DNA of 64,000 nt, taken from Limnephilus marmoratus (taxonomy: Eukaryota; Arthropoda; Insecta; Trichoptera; Limnephilidae). Both the position numbers and the translations under genes were made by a program. The notes under the pieces are model-generated. The model did no database searches. It saw only the letters and a list, made by a program, of their open reading frames with translations, and was not told where the DNA came from. The stretch spans positions 19,728,710 through 19,792,709 of the forward strand of contig OU862910.1 of assembly GCA_917880885.1 (NCBI GenBank), given 5' to 3'. Positions 10,373 to 20,394 of this stretch are shown here, piece after piece (position 1 is the stretch's first letter; each line of letters starts with the position of its first letter).

Positions 10373-11443
10373 GATTATACACCTTTAAATTTATAATTAA
10401 TATTTTTCCGAATAAATTAGATAAAATTTAATTACCAGAGAAAACCAGAAATATGTCATTTTCAAATCAGATTTTAGACGTATTGACTCTTTTCCACAAA
10501 AAATTATAAATAGATTTCTAAAGATTGTTCTTTTATCTAGCATTCGCATGTAATAAATTTTGAGAATCTTTTTTAATTTTTAGTATAATAAGGTATTATT
10601 AAGGTTAGGTCGTTGGCAGATTTGTTAAATTTTCAAAAAAGATTTTGTATTATACCACACCCATTTCAAATAATATAATCATGCAGTAAAATTAATCAAT
10701 ACATTTTCTGGGTATCGCATGTTTTAGAATTTTAATTTAAGTAAATAAAATCATTAAAAATATATATAAGTACATGTGTTCCTGATGAAAATTGGTCCGT
10801 TTGTGTATTTATTTGCGCACTTAAAAAATAATATATTTCATATTTTTTAAACATTTTTATTTAATTTAGACATTATTGAAAAATGATTAATACTTATAAT
10901 CAAAAATTACAAATTACAAAAAGTACATTATTTTGATAGTTATCATCACGCCTTTCAACATTTTTGGATGTAGGTATAAATTAATTTTAAAAAGCTGGTA
11001 CGGAGAATAATTAATCTTTCTCATTTTAACCGCCCTGCACGATCGTAAGAACAACTTTCGACGAAATGTGGATTTTCGTCCGCTGGCTGGTTAAACGCTC
11101 TCAAGGTATTTAGCGATGATAAATTAGAATTAAAATATAAACATAGAAATAGAAATAATGTATTTATAATGCATTTATATTTAGAACTTTTGTCATTTAC
11201 CTTATAACTTGGACTTTGAATTCATTTTTTTCCAGAGTACCTAAACCTAAGTTTACTTGCTCTAACATTATTTAAAAAGGATTATTATCTATTGATGCTT
11301 TACATGGTTATTTATTAATGTTTTTGAGATTTCGAGTTTTTTTTACTGCAGCTGTATGCAGGAATATGCTATACGTATTTGATTAATTTCTACGTAAGAT
11401 TGATTTTGGTTTGAATCATAAAACCAGTGGCAGACTACGTAGC
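10373..11443. other. No recognised feature
   Basis: Very AT-rich. A short inverted echo of TTCTAATTTATCATCGCT lies near 11113. Nothing coding is visible. Confidence 0.5.
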
Positions 11444-11526
11444 AGTGGCGGACTAAGGGGGGGGCGGGAGGGTGGCGGTCCGCCCCGGGCCCCCAGTCTT
11501 GGGGGGGCCCCCAAACGCCTCCTAGT
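11444..11526 (+). mobile_element. GC-rich element, left fragment
   Basis: Begins CAGTGGCGGACTAAGG and runs through CCGCCCCGGGCCCCC. The start matches 62873-62935. The element is interrupted here by the long-TIR element and resumes at 14766, where TTGATCAAACCCTAAATAAGG matches TTGATCAAATCTTAAACAAG near 63030. Confidence 0.6.
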
Positions 11527-12079
11527 CCAGTCAAGTTAAACATGAAAAGGGGGTTGTGCTTGCAAAAGGTCCGGTCATTCTGAATTTTTTATATGTTGTT
11601 AGGACCTAAACCAGTAATTAAAAAAAAAATTTGCAACTTCGAAAGTGCTGTGCGAGCGGCGGTGGAACCAAAAAACCAGGAAATTTTCGGATTTTTTTCA
11701 GTTTTTGCTCAATATCTCAGTGAAGGAAGGGTCTGACCGGTATAATCAGCTTGTATACTTTTAAAGTAGACTAAATTTGCTACCATTTGAGACCAAAGCA
11801 AGCTATATACAGTCATTGGTTTCCAAGATACAGTTCTTCGAAAATAGGACATTTTTTCCACTTATTTTGTAAAATATTTTCTAAAACACGCATCCCACGT
11901 CAAATATTACATGAAACAGAGTTGTAGTAAATTTAATTTGCTTTCATTTAAGACTAGTTTGATATCTGTAGACCTAACGGTTCTCTCAATAACGCCAGAT
12001 AACCAAAAACCATCATAAGTGGGTTTTGGGGAGAAATGCAAATAAACTGTTCTCATGTCTTTTTATGGTTTTATTTATC
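11527..12079 (+). repeat. Left long terminal inverted repeat
   Basis: Pairs with 14200-14765. Shared landmarks are GTGCTTGCAAAAGGTCCGG, GCTGTGCGAGCGGCGGTGG, GTCTGACCGGTATAAT and the inner CATAAAAAGACRTGAGAACA. Confidence 0.85.
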
Positions 12080-12303
12080 AAATAGTTACAATTTTTTTTT
12101 TGTTATTGTTAACAAATTTTTGATAAAAAAAAAGAAAAGATAATAAGTCTATCGTGAATTACGTCATCTTCAAACATTGTTTTATATATCTACATACTAA
12201 AATGCTTGTACAAACATCGTGGTACCTACTTAAAGGACAAATTACATGTACACAAAAATAAAACTAATATAAATCATGTAGGTATTGTGTCTTGGTTGCC
12301 AAA

Positions 12304-14136
12304 TCATGTCTTTCTTTTTATCTTAGATGGCCCGGGCTTAGGCTCGCACGAAGAAGGTGTCTCGATATCTGTGATGGACGCTGGGAGAGGCGCCCAGTCT
12401 GTAGTCGGGTCATCTTCATCGTCCGAGCATTTCAGCTCCACATCCGGGATGTTAATGCACAATTTGTCACCGCATGACTGACAGAGGACTGAGCAGTGGA
12501 GCCCAGCCTTTCTACACGAGCAGCTCCCAGAGCACCCTTTCTTGCATTTACATGAAATTTTTCGCAGAAGGGCAGGAGGTGCGGGATCCATCGTGGTGAG
12601 GATGGGGGTGAGTCCTTGAGAAGACAGCTTCCACCCCCATTCAGTGGGATTCAAGTTGACTCCCCGCCACTTCTGCACTCGGAGGTAGCACCTTGCTGCA
12701 TGGTGGCCTGCGGCATCTTCCGTCGGTGGCAAATGGGCGAGGTTTATGTTTGTTGAAGTGACAAACGTCTTATACCTCAGGAAATCCAAAGTATCCCTCG
12801 CGATCTCACCCCCATATAGAGCCACAAAGCACTTGATGCCCGCTTCACTCACGGCTTGTGGGGTGGAGTTTGGCTGAAGGAATACCTCCACTTGCTCAGC
12901 AAGTGGTTCATTCTTGCTCAGAAGTGTGGTGATTTTGGTCTTTCCTTGGCCAAACGGTGCTGAGGTGGTATCGCACCCTGTAAACACGTGGGTGAATAGT
13001 GCCGTTCCTGGTAATCGCCGGGAGCCCTGGTGGTTGTAGGAGGCCGTAGAGTAGTGACAGCAACCAGCTTCACCCTTCGTGCTCTTCTGAAGATAGACAT
13101 TTGTCTCTTCAGCGCCTAAACCATTGAGAGAAGAACTAGCAGGTCGACATCTTCTCCCACTATGACGACCCGATCGGCTACTGCTCTTTTTGAAAGCGCC
13201 ATCATGACGATCTCTCGATTCGCATCTTATTCGGCAACCGCCACTTCTACTCCCTCCTTCTGAAAGGCGTCACAGAGAAGAGTTATAAGCTGGAATGAGC
13301 TGCGTAGCGCCGGAGTCGTTCCGCTGTTTTGTTGTTTTTTTTGTAACATCTTCGGGGTAACCGTCAAAAACGATGGATACGTTCTTCCCAAAGTGGTTTC
13401 GGACGTAGGTGGTATAACGCGCCAAAAGTGCTCGAACCGTGCTCTTCCTCTGCCACACGACCTTGTGCAAGAGGTAGCCCCATCCAAAATGACGTGAGTG
13501 CTGGCACCAATCTATCGGCGTGTGGCTGGAAAGAGGAGTGAAAGCAGAGTACAGAGTAGATTTTGTGCCCTTGCGCATCCCTTGGTCATTGACCAGAGAC
13601 ATCGGGAACGGGGCCAATTCAAACTTGAAGTCATCCTGTAAATCCTGTTCAGATTGCTTTGCAATACACACTCGCTGGAAAATTGTGAGCGGATCCACAG
13701 CAACTCTTCTGTTTTTGTCCGGCAGTTTAACGGTTGAGGTGATCAGCGTGGTAACTTTATTTTTCCGTTTTATTACTCCCTTGTCGTACATTTGCCCCAC
13801 AATTTTCATCACTCCCTCCGTTTCAACTCTCTGGGCTGTGTGGCAATTAATTTCAGGACCTGCCAGTAAACCACTACTGACAGAAATCAAACTGTCAGTT
13901 TTGGGAAATGGAGGGTGGAGAGCAAACCAGTTTTTTAGTTTTTCCACATCACTGTTATCTTGGATGATTCGAGAAGGTCTCATGTCTACATGCTGCTCTC
14001 CAGTAGGACATGAGATGCTGCAAAAACTTTCCAGTTCTTCACAAATGTTCAATATAAACACCATTCCTGTTGTCCACCTTGCTAGAACACTGTCGGAGAT
14101 TCCCCTTCCTTGGGTCAACCCACCATAGGTTTTCAT
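12304..14136 (-). pseudogene. Decayed FEN1/XPG-like (PIN-like) nuclease plus CXC-domain gene
   Basis: Reading the minus strand from 14136: GGLTQGRGIS near the start, EQHVDMRPSRIIQDNSDVEK, and a 288-codon frame carrying SIVFDGYPED (about 13350-13380). After a frameshift near 13310 comes LITLLCDAFQKEGVEVAVAE, then a TAA stop, DADREIV, and VVIVGEDVDLLVLL (about 13130-13165). After another frameshift comes FTGCDTTSAPFGQGK (from 12987) and, near 12450-12555, a CKCKKGCSGSCSCRK...C..C CXC-like cluster. The order DG / xDAD / GEDVDLL / GCDTTS...GxGK parallels the acidic motifs of FEN1/XPG nucleases (VFDG, EAEA, EDMD, GSDYC). The family is multi-copy in invertebrate genomes as far as I recall, with no assigned function. 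One stop and two frameshifts make this copy inactive, and the N-terminus seems missing because only about 60 bp precede the right TIR. Confidence 0.7.
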
Positions 14137-14208
14137 GGATTTACTTCACAGCACAATAAATGGTCTCATGGATTAGTCTCATGGATTTACTTCACAGCAC
14201 AATAAACC
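14133..14208. repeat. Short direct repeat next to the right TIR
   Basis: CATGGATTTACTTCACAGCA followed by CAATAAA occurs twice, about 45 bp apart, just upstream of the first ATG of the relic gene. Confidence 0.8.
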
Positions 14209-14765
14209 CATAAAAAGACGTGAGAACAATTTATTTGCATTTCCCCCAAAACCCACTTATGACTGTTTTTGGTTATCTGGCGTTCTTGAGAGAACCGTTT
14301 GGTCTACAGATATCAATTTAGTCTTTAATGAAAGTTAATTAAATTTACTAAAACTTTATTTCATATAATATTTGACGTAGGATGCGTGTTTTAGAAAATA
14401 TTTTACAAAATAAGTGAACATTTTGAAAAAATTTCACGTTTTGGAAAAATTGGCCTATTTTCGAATAACTGTATCTTGGAAACCAATGACTGTATATAGC
14501 TTGCTTTGCTCTCAAAATTGTAGCAAATTTAGTCTTCTTTAAAAGTATACAAGCTAATTATACCGGTCAGACCCTTCCTTCACTGAGATATTGAGCAAAA
14601 ACTGAAAAAAATCCGAAAATTTCCTGGTTTTTTGGTTCCACCGCCGCTCGCACAGCACTTTCGAAGTTGCAAATTTTTTTTTAATTACTGTTTTAGGTCC
14701 TAACAACATATAAAAAATTCAGAATGACCGGACCTTTTGCAAGCACGGATGTACATCTTGACTGG
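14200..14765 (-). repeat. Right long terminal inverted repeat
   Basis: Reverse complement of 11527-12079 with scattered substitutions and small indels. Ends CTTGACTGG. Confidence 0.85.
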
Positions 14766-16194
14766 AGTATCCATGTTACCTTGATCAAACCCTAAATAAG
14801 GCTTTACGACACCACTGTAAAAAAAATATATAATTTTTATTTCATATTTTGATAGATGCACTTGTTAAGAATGCTCTCACTAATTTTTAAAAAGAAATTC
14901 GTAAGATTGACGGAGATACAGTATTTTATGTGAAACCGTTTGGAACAGTTTGTATGTTGAATTATCCTCGGCAAATTTTGAATGCGTTTTATTTTTTAAT
15001 GAATTTCATTTTCTATTTTTTATGGTAAATTTTCCTCATCTGGTATATAGTTAGGGCCGGATTAAACATGTCGGAGCCCCTACACAATGCACGTGTCGGG
15101 GCCCCTAGCCGATGCGTGGCTCCTAGGCATGGGCCTACACTGCCTTGTGGATAATACGGCCCTGCCAGGGCTGGCTTAAACACGTCGGGTCCCCTAGGCA
15201 ATGCAAGTCTCGGGGCCCCTTATTTACCCTAGGGGCCCTACCTGACGCAGGACCCCTAGGTAGTTTCCTACACTTTTATGGATATTACGGCCCTGGCCAA
15301 AGTGACTGGATTTTCGAAGGCGGTGGCCTACACTACCTTATGGACATTACGGCCCTGCCAGGACCGGCTTAAACATGTCGGGGCCCCTAGGCAATGCACG
15401 TCTCGAGGCCCCTTTACCCCAGGGGCCCCTACCCGATGCGGAGCTCCTAAGCAGTGGCCTACACTGCCTTATTTTTATTTTTTTTACATTAACTCCGCAC
15501 AGGAGGCCATGAGGAAAATAATTTTCCTCAGGGCCTATGTCATCTGGGATGCTGTGTGGAGGGTCTTTTTGAGGAGAGGAAGGAATGAACATTGGTCATG
15601 AAGAGACCCATGTTGTAGGAAGGAAGAAACACAGAGGCCGGCAAATCATTCCACAGCCTTACGGACAAAAGGAGCCTGCCAGGGCCGACTTAAACATGTC
15701 GGGGCCCCTAGGCAATGCACGTCTCCCCTTTACCCTAGAGGCACGGGCCCTTTACCCTAGAGGCCTCTACCCAATGCGGGGCCCCTTGGCAGTTGCCTAC
15801 ACGTCTTATGGATAATATTTTAATGACTATAGTGACTGGATTATCGAACAGTTTAAGACTTGGTGCATGGTGCATGCAAATAAGATGTATAGTTTTTCTA
15901 ATATGTTGTCAACCAGGTTGAAAAACGTTTTGAGAAAAACACATTCAAAGTTTTGCTGAAGGATAATTCAACATACAAACGGTTTCACATAAGATGCTGT
16001 ATCTCCGTCAATTTTACGAATTTGGTGAAAGCGTTATTATTAAAAATTGTAAAATACCGGTTCAAGCTGTACTTATTTGTTCATATTTTATATGTATAGA
16101 ATGATGTTTGTACGGGTCCTCCCACCTCTTAGAAAAATTGTCACTTTTTATTTAATTTTCTAAAAGATGCATTTGTTAATAAATTATTAACAAA
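14766..16194. mobile_element. GC-rich element, main part, with 135-bp internal units
   Basis: Inverted flanks (about 14850-15020 and 15840-16050, landmarks TTGTATGTTGAATTATCC and its complement) surround four to five degenerate units. Each contains GGGGCCCCTAGGCAATGCAC, a TTTACCCTAGGGGCCC stretch and CCTACACTGCCTTATGGA. Frames across the units are artefacts. A second copy begins at 62873. Confidence 0.7.
15484..15660 (+). repeat. SINE-like insertion, CCACACAGGAGGCC family
   Basis: ACTCCGCACAGGAGGCCATG, then GAGGAAAATAATTTTCCTCA and GATGCTGTGTGGAGGGTC. Related copies are at 18260-18540 (inverted) and 50755-51060. It breaks the rhythm of the GC-rich units. Confidence 0.5.
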
Positions 16195-16344
16195 CCAGCT
16201 GACCCGGCCACGCGTTGGTGTGGCAAATAAAACACAACGTCATCTACTGGATGGTTATCCAACCTTTATAACCACCGCCGTCTTTGGGTTTATCGCGCAG
16301 AGACAGACAGATGCCGCGGAGGACTTTAATTTATAATACGTAGA
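16195..16344 (-). mobile_element. Helitron-like fragment
   Basis: Starts CCAGCTGACCCGGCCACGCG on the plus strand, the inverted CTGG-type end, followed by CCAACCTTTATAACCACCGC as in the copies near 18.8 and 19.1 kb. Confidence 0.45.
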
Positions 16345-17214
16345 AATGGTGTGAAAGCTTAAAATAATATGCACGAAATGCTTGGGGTAACTCAGCCCCT
16401 GTCAGTTGTCAAGTTCACAGACCACATACAAATAAATGATTTTCCGCGGCAGCTGCCTGATTGATCTGACCCCTCTTCTGCCGTAGGGAGAAATCTTTTA
16501 TAGCGACGTGTGACAACACAACATACAATCTGCGGCTTTTGTAGCTCGACCTACCACAGGCAAAATAATGCGCAGTACTTTTATGCGAATTTGGCTAATA
16601 GTAAAAATTCAAAATATATACCTACATAAAACTATTAATACAATATAGGTACATATACTTCCATGAATACAAAAAATATTAAAATCAGTTATTATGACGA
16701 CAATTCGTGTGATTAAAAATAGGATTTTACGGTTCAGTCAGATACTTTTCTCTAGAACTATTAATTGCGTAAGTCATTAAAATAAATTATCAGTAAATGG
16801 GGAAATTTCACTGATTAGAAAAACTGACCTCTAATATAACACCAGAAAAGAGATAATCAAATTTAATAATTTTAATTTTTTTATTTTCAAGGGTCTCAAG
16901 TGCTCCCAACAGCCTGGAGTTAATGAGACTATGGCATCCCCATTGGGGTATATTGTGAGGCTGAAAAGATAGTGGAAAGGGGAAGGAGATAGGGAAAACG
17001 AAGGTGAGGCATGGTGAGGAGGTTCCTGGCTATTCAGATCTGGTCACCAAATATGACTAAAGCCATTTCAAGCAACGTTTCAATTCTGAGGGTGGTCTTA
17101 CACCAGGGCGATACTGGTAGTATCTTCCACAATGGAAGAGTTGTATTTATATTGTATCTATATAAATAGAGCATAGTAGAGGATACAAGGAGTGTTAAAT
17201 TTTATTTTTTACTA
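16345..17214. other. No recognised feature
   Basis: Mixed-composition sequence with no open frame over 60 codons of credible content and no repeat partner noticed in the window. Confidence 0.45.
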
Positions 17215-17221
17215 ATTGACT

Positions 17222-17850
17222 CAATAAGGAACTCCAGTGGTTTTTAAAAAATATGTTCATACAGACCAATAAACGCTGATTCTGAATATATAAGTTTTTT
17301 TTTCATAATATTAAACGTGGAGTTCGTAAAAAAATATTAAAAAGTGCATTTTTTAACGTCTCGTTAAAATACACTGTAAAGTTAGTACGATTGAATGGTT
17401 AGTGCTGACGTCACGCGTCACCAGTCATTGTATCACATTGTATTAAATTCAATTGAAATGTAGGTATGGCACAAGCCACCAGTGTTAACAACATTTCATG
17501 TTATTCTTTATTTCGTACTGTTTATAGAGATTTAGTTGTTGTGTTTATTGAAACAATATTTAAGCCAAAATAATTCAGTATCAAAAATAGAGGTACCTCT
17601 ATTAGTTTATCTCTATTATTTAACATATTGAAAAACTACTGCACAAAAAAATAGTAATGCTTCTTCTAGGGAGAATACTTCGAACAACGGAACAACGGAT
17701 TTCAAAATGGCGGCAGTAGATCAGCTGATTGCCCAATCCCATACTAATTTTTCAGGAGTGATGACGTCACACGATTTACCATATTTCTGGTGGTTTTCGG
17801 GGGGTCTTGAAAAATTAAAACTTTGACAATTATTTTAACTATTAAAACTA
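17222..17850 (-). repeat. Inverted copy of the 9.55-10.19 kb unit
   Basis: AAGGAACTCCAGTGG through CGTGACGTC to TTTTCGGGGGGTCTTGAAAA mirrors the 9.6-kb unit. Here it contains an extra ATCCCATACTAATTTTTCAG stretch and lacks the flanking 90-bp direct repeats. Confidence 0.7.
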
Positions 17851-18259
17851 ACTCTAAAAATAAAAATAAAAATGCAGTTATTTAAGTTAGAAGGTAATGC
17901 ATTATTCATAAAAAAAACTTAAAAAATTGGACTGGAGTTCTCTATTATGAACTCACTCGACGTTGATTGGGATTATGAGTGGTTTGGACTAAAGCTTTGA
18001 ATTTTCCTCGGGCGTCCCCGACTTAAGTAAACACTTCTACTATTCAAACCACACTCTAAAGACTCTTGGCACTCGGTAGAGTAGTTTTTGAGTCTACAAG
18101 GCATCAAGGCATCCGACACACACATACGAACCTTGAACTCGGAACTCGAACATTGCCGGAACTCAGGCAAAGTCGGATAATAACTACCAGGCATATTTCA
18201 TTTTATTCAATTCGGAAGGCGGATATGAATACCGCCGCCCGGTGAATAATTACACAAGA

Positions 18260-18545
18260 AACACTAGTTGAGGGAAACCTTCTGATCTCTCCAGCAGAAC
18301 TCTCTCGGAACATCGCCTTGCACCGCAGTGGGAGGGATAGATTCACATATCCGTCAGTCCGGACACACTAACCCATAGATACCTACTCATCTCTAATACC
18401 TTTATCCTCTCCAGAACTTCCTCCCCATCTTTTCCTAAAATTACCTCCTCACAGCCTCCCCGAAGATGATATACGCACCGAGGGAAATTATTTTCCTCAG
18501 GGCCTCCTGTGTAGAGATAAAATAAAAAAGAATCCATCAAAAATT
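18260..18545 (-). repeat. SINE-like repeat, CCACACAGGAGGCC family, inverted
   Basis: Contains GGGAAATTATTTTCCTCAGG followed by GCCTCCTGTGTAGAG, the complement of the family head. The preceding 200 bp with CCTCCCCGAAGATGATAT resemble the family body. Confidence 0.5.
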
Positions 18546-18729
18546 TCCAAATTCCCCCACCACGTCTCCATGACCAAACTGTCTCACAATTACATAGTTC
18601 ATAATACCATAATTAAACTGGCTCCAACAGTTAGGAATCTTGTGTAGTATTTTGTGTAATGATTAATAATTACCCTTTCTTTGCAAGCATTATGTCCTTC
18701 AGGGCCATAGATTATATATATATATATAA

Positions 18730-19043
18730 CTAGCAGACCCGGACACACGTTGCTGTGGCTAACGCAGCACAACGCCACGCCATTACCCAACCCTTATAAC
18801 CAACGCCATCTGTTAAATCAAATCCACACCGCCCCTTTGCCATCCCAATGCCCGCTGCCGTTTGGCCAGATATATAATATATTTCAACCAATTTACACAA
18901 AACCTTGACAAATTATATACCTAAAACCCTTCCTCACGAATCACTCTATCTATTGGTGAAAACCGCATGAAAATCCGTTGCTTAGTTTAAAAGATCTAAG
19001 CGCACAGACAGCGTGAGCGACTTCATTTTATACTATGTAAAGA
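18730..19043 (-). mobile_element. Helitron-like repeat, copy ii
   Basis: On the minus strand it starts TCTTTACATAGTATAAAATG and ends GTCCGGGTCTGCTAG|T. It is the best-preserved copy of the family also seen at 1150-1423. Confidence 0.65.
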
Positions 19044-19300
19044 ATATGAAGATTACCCAACCTTTATAATAAACGCCACAATCTACACCGCCCGCTTGCC
19101 AGCTGCCCGCTGCCTGAATTGAATCTTTGAATTTCTCGGCTATTCTCTACTACAATATATACGAGTATGTATTATACATATTATGAACCTTCCTCTTGAA
19201 TCACTCTATCTATTGGTGAAAACCGCATGCATGCGTACATAGTTTAAAAGATCTAAGCGCACATACAGCTGGAGCGTCTTTATTTTATACTATGTAAAGA
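19044..19300 (-). mobile_element. Helitron-like repeat, copy iii (3' truncated)
   Basis: Begins on the minus strand A|TCTTTACATAGTATAAAAT and abuts copy ii head-to-tail, lacking the CTAG end. The abutting tandem arrangement is common for Helitrons. Confidence 0.6.
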
Positions 19301-19830
19301 TATAAGTAGAGGAAAATGTTGAGTAAATAAAACAGTGTCAGTATATTTATATAATTTTATATTTAGCATTTTCAGCAATATAATTTGTATAAATATATAA
19401 TTATTAGCAGTGTTTAAATTAATATAATTTTACTTCATTGCTTTCAAAATTTATTTTGTTTCGGTAGTGTAAAAATAATGGTTAAAATGCATGAAATAAA
19501 AAATAATATATAAAACAGTTTTTTCGTTTTTTTTCACATTTTTGTTTTTATGTGGCAGTCTTATAAGCTAATCACGGACGGCAGAGGTCGTCAACTTGTG
19601 ATCTGTGCAGCAACAAGGCACTATGAAATAATCTACGTACACATTAATTTGAAAAAAAAAAAAACTTAATAGACAGCATTTGCATAAACACATTATCCCT
19701 AGTGCAACACAAATATATTATTAGTTTTATAAAAATAAAGCTAGTTCTTTATGCAATTTTTATAATTTTTATAATAAATTGTTGAATTTAGATTGGGTAA
19801 AACAAGATAACTGATTTTACTAAACTTTAG
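19301..19830. other. AT-rich, no recognised feature
   Basis: Long A/T runs without TIRs or coding signal. Lies downstream of the FAMeT-like gene. Confidence 0.5.
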
Positions 19831-19836
19831 TTATCA

Positions 19837-19842
19837 TTTATT
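19837..19842 (-). terminator. Candidate poly(A) signal, long FAMeT-like form
   Basis: AATAAA on the minus strand about 325 bp downstream of the stop at 20167. Confidence 0.4.
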
Positions 19843-20166
19843 TGTGCACCGTTTTGCGCAAAAATGCATCGAAAATGTTTGCAAACGTAAACTTCCAGGC
19901 TTACTATAATTTTCGTTAAATAAAAAAAACAATTCTGGATATTTTTCTTAAATTTTTACAAATAAGTTTCTCCAAATGAGCGTGAAACATGACGTATTGT
20001 ATTATTATGTCGCTGTGTTAGGATATTTGTGCTCCAGCAGTTATATAAAAAATATAAATAATCGATAACGTAAGATATTCCAAAAATGTCAAGTAAATGC
20101 CCGTCGCGGTGTTTGTGTGCCCCGTTCGGCTCGAAGGACCAGTTTTTCAGTGTCGCAGTCTGCAGT

Positions 20167-20394
20167 TTACTGGACGAGCACCTCGTAGTCTTGGAATCCG
20201 AGCTCCTGGCCGCCGTAGGAGATGTAGCAGACGCCGTGCGATGCCTGCACCTTGCCCACGGTGAGGGAACCCTCGTGACTAGCGCGGCCAACGAACAGCG
20301 GCTCGCCGTCCTCGGTTTCTCCGGCGGGCATGGCTGAGGCTGGGATAGCGGCACCGCTCGTGGGCACCCAGTTGGCGGGCCCTCCTACCAGCAC
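20167..20394 (-). CDS. FAMeT: FAMeT-like exon 7: second DM9 repeat
   Basis: Follows acceptor TTCCAG. Encodes VLVGGPANWVPTSGAAIP...AGETEDGEPLFVGRASHEG...SHGVCYISYGG...YEVLVQ and a stop: 75 residues, a complete DM9 unit. Confidence 0.9.
   Translation of the reverse strand: MLVGGPANWVPTSGAAIPASAMPAGETEDGEPLFVGRASHEGSLTVGKVQASHGVCYISYGGQELGFQDYEVLVQ

Larger units (their letters stand above)
11527..14765 (-). mobile_element. 3.2-kb long-TIR element carrying a PIN-like/CXC gene relic
   Basis: Bounded by CCAGTCAAG at the left and CTTGACTGG at the right, with AGT on each side (possible 3-bp duplication). Inverted repeats of about 550 bp (11527-12079 and 14200-14765) flank a single decayed minus-strand gene. 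The arms have only scattered differences, so insertion is not ancient. The surrounding GC-rich element is continuous on either side, and a copy without this insertion is at 62873 onward. I know no established transposon superfamily with this gene; that reflects my knowledge, not a search. Confidence 0.75.

Noticed and set aside
15013..15815. Several short frames with repeated GPLxxxARxxFxL-like words
   Set aside because: They follow the GC-rich repeat units in several frames and on both strands; the same occurs at 63443-63808.
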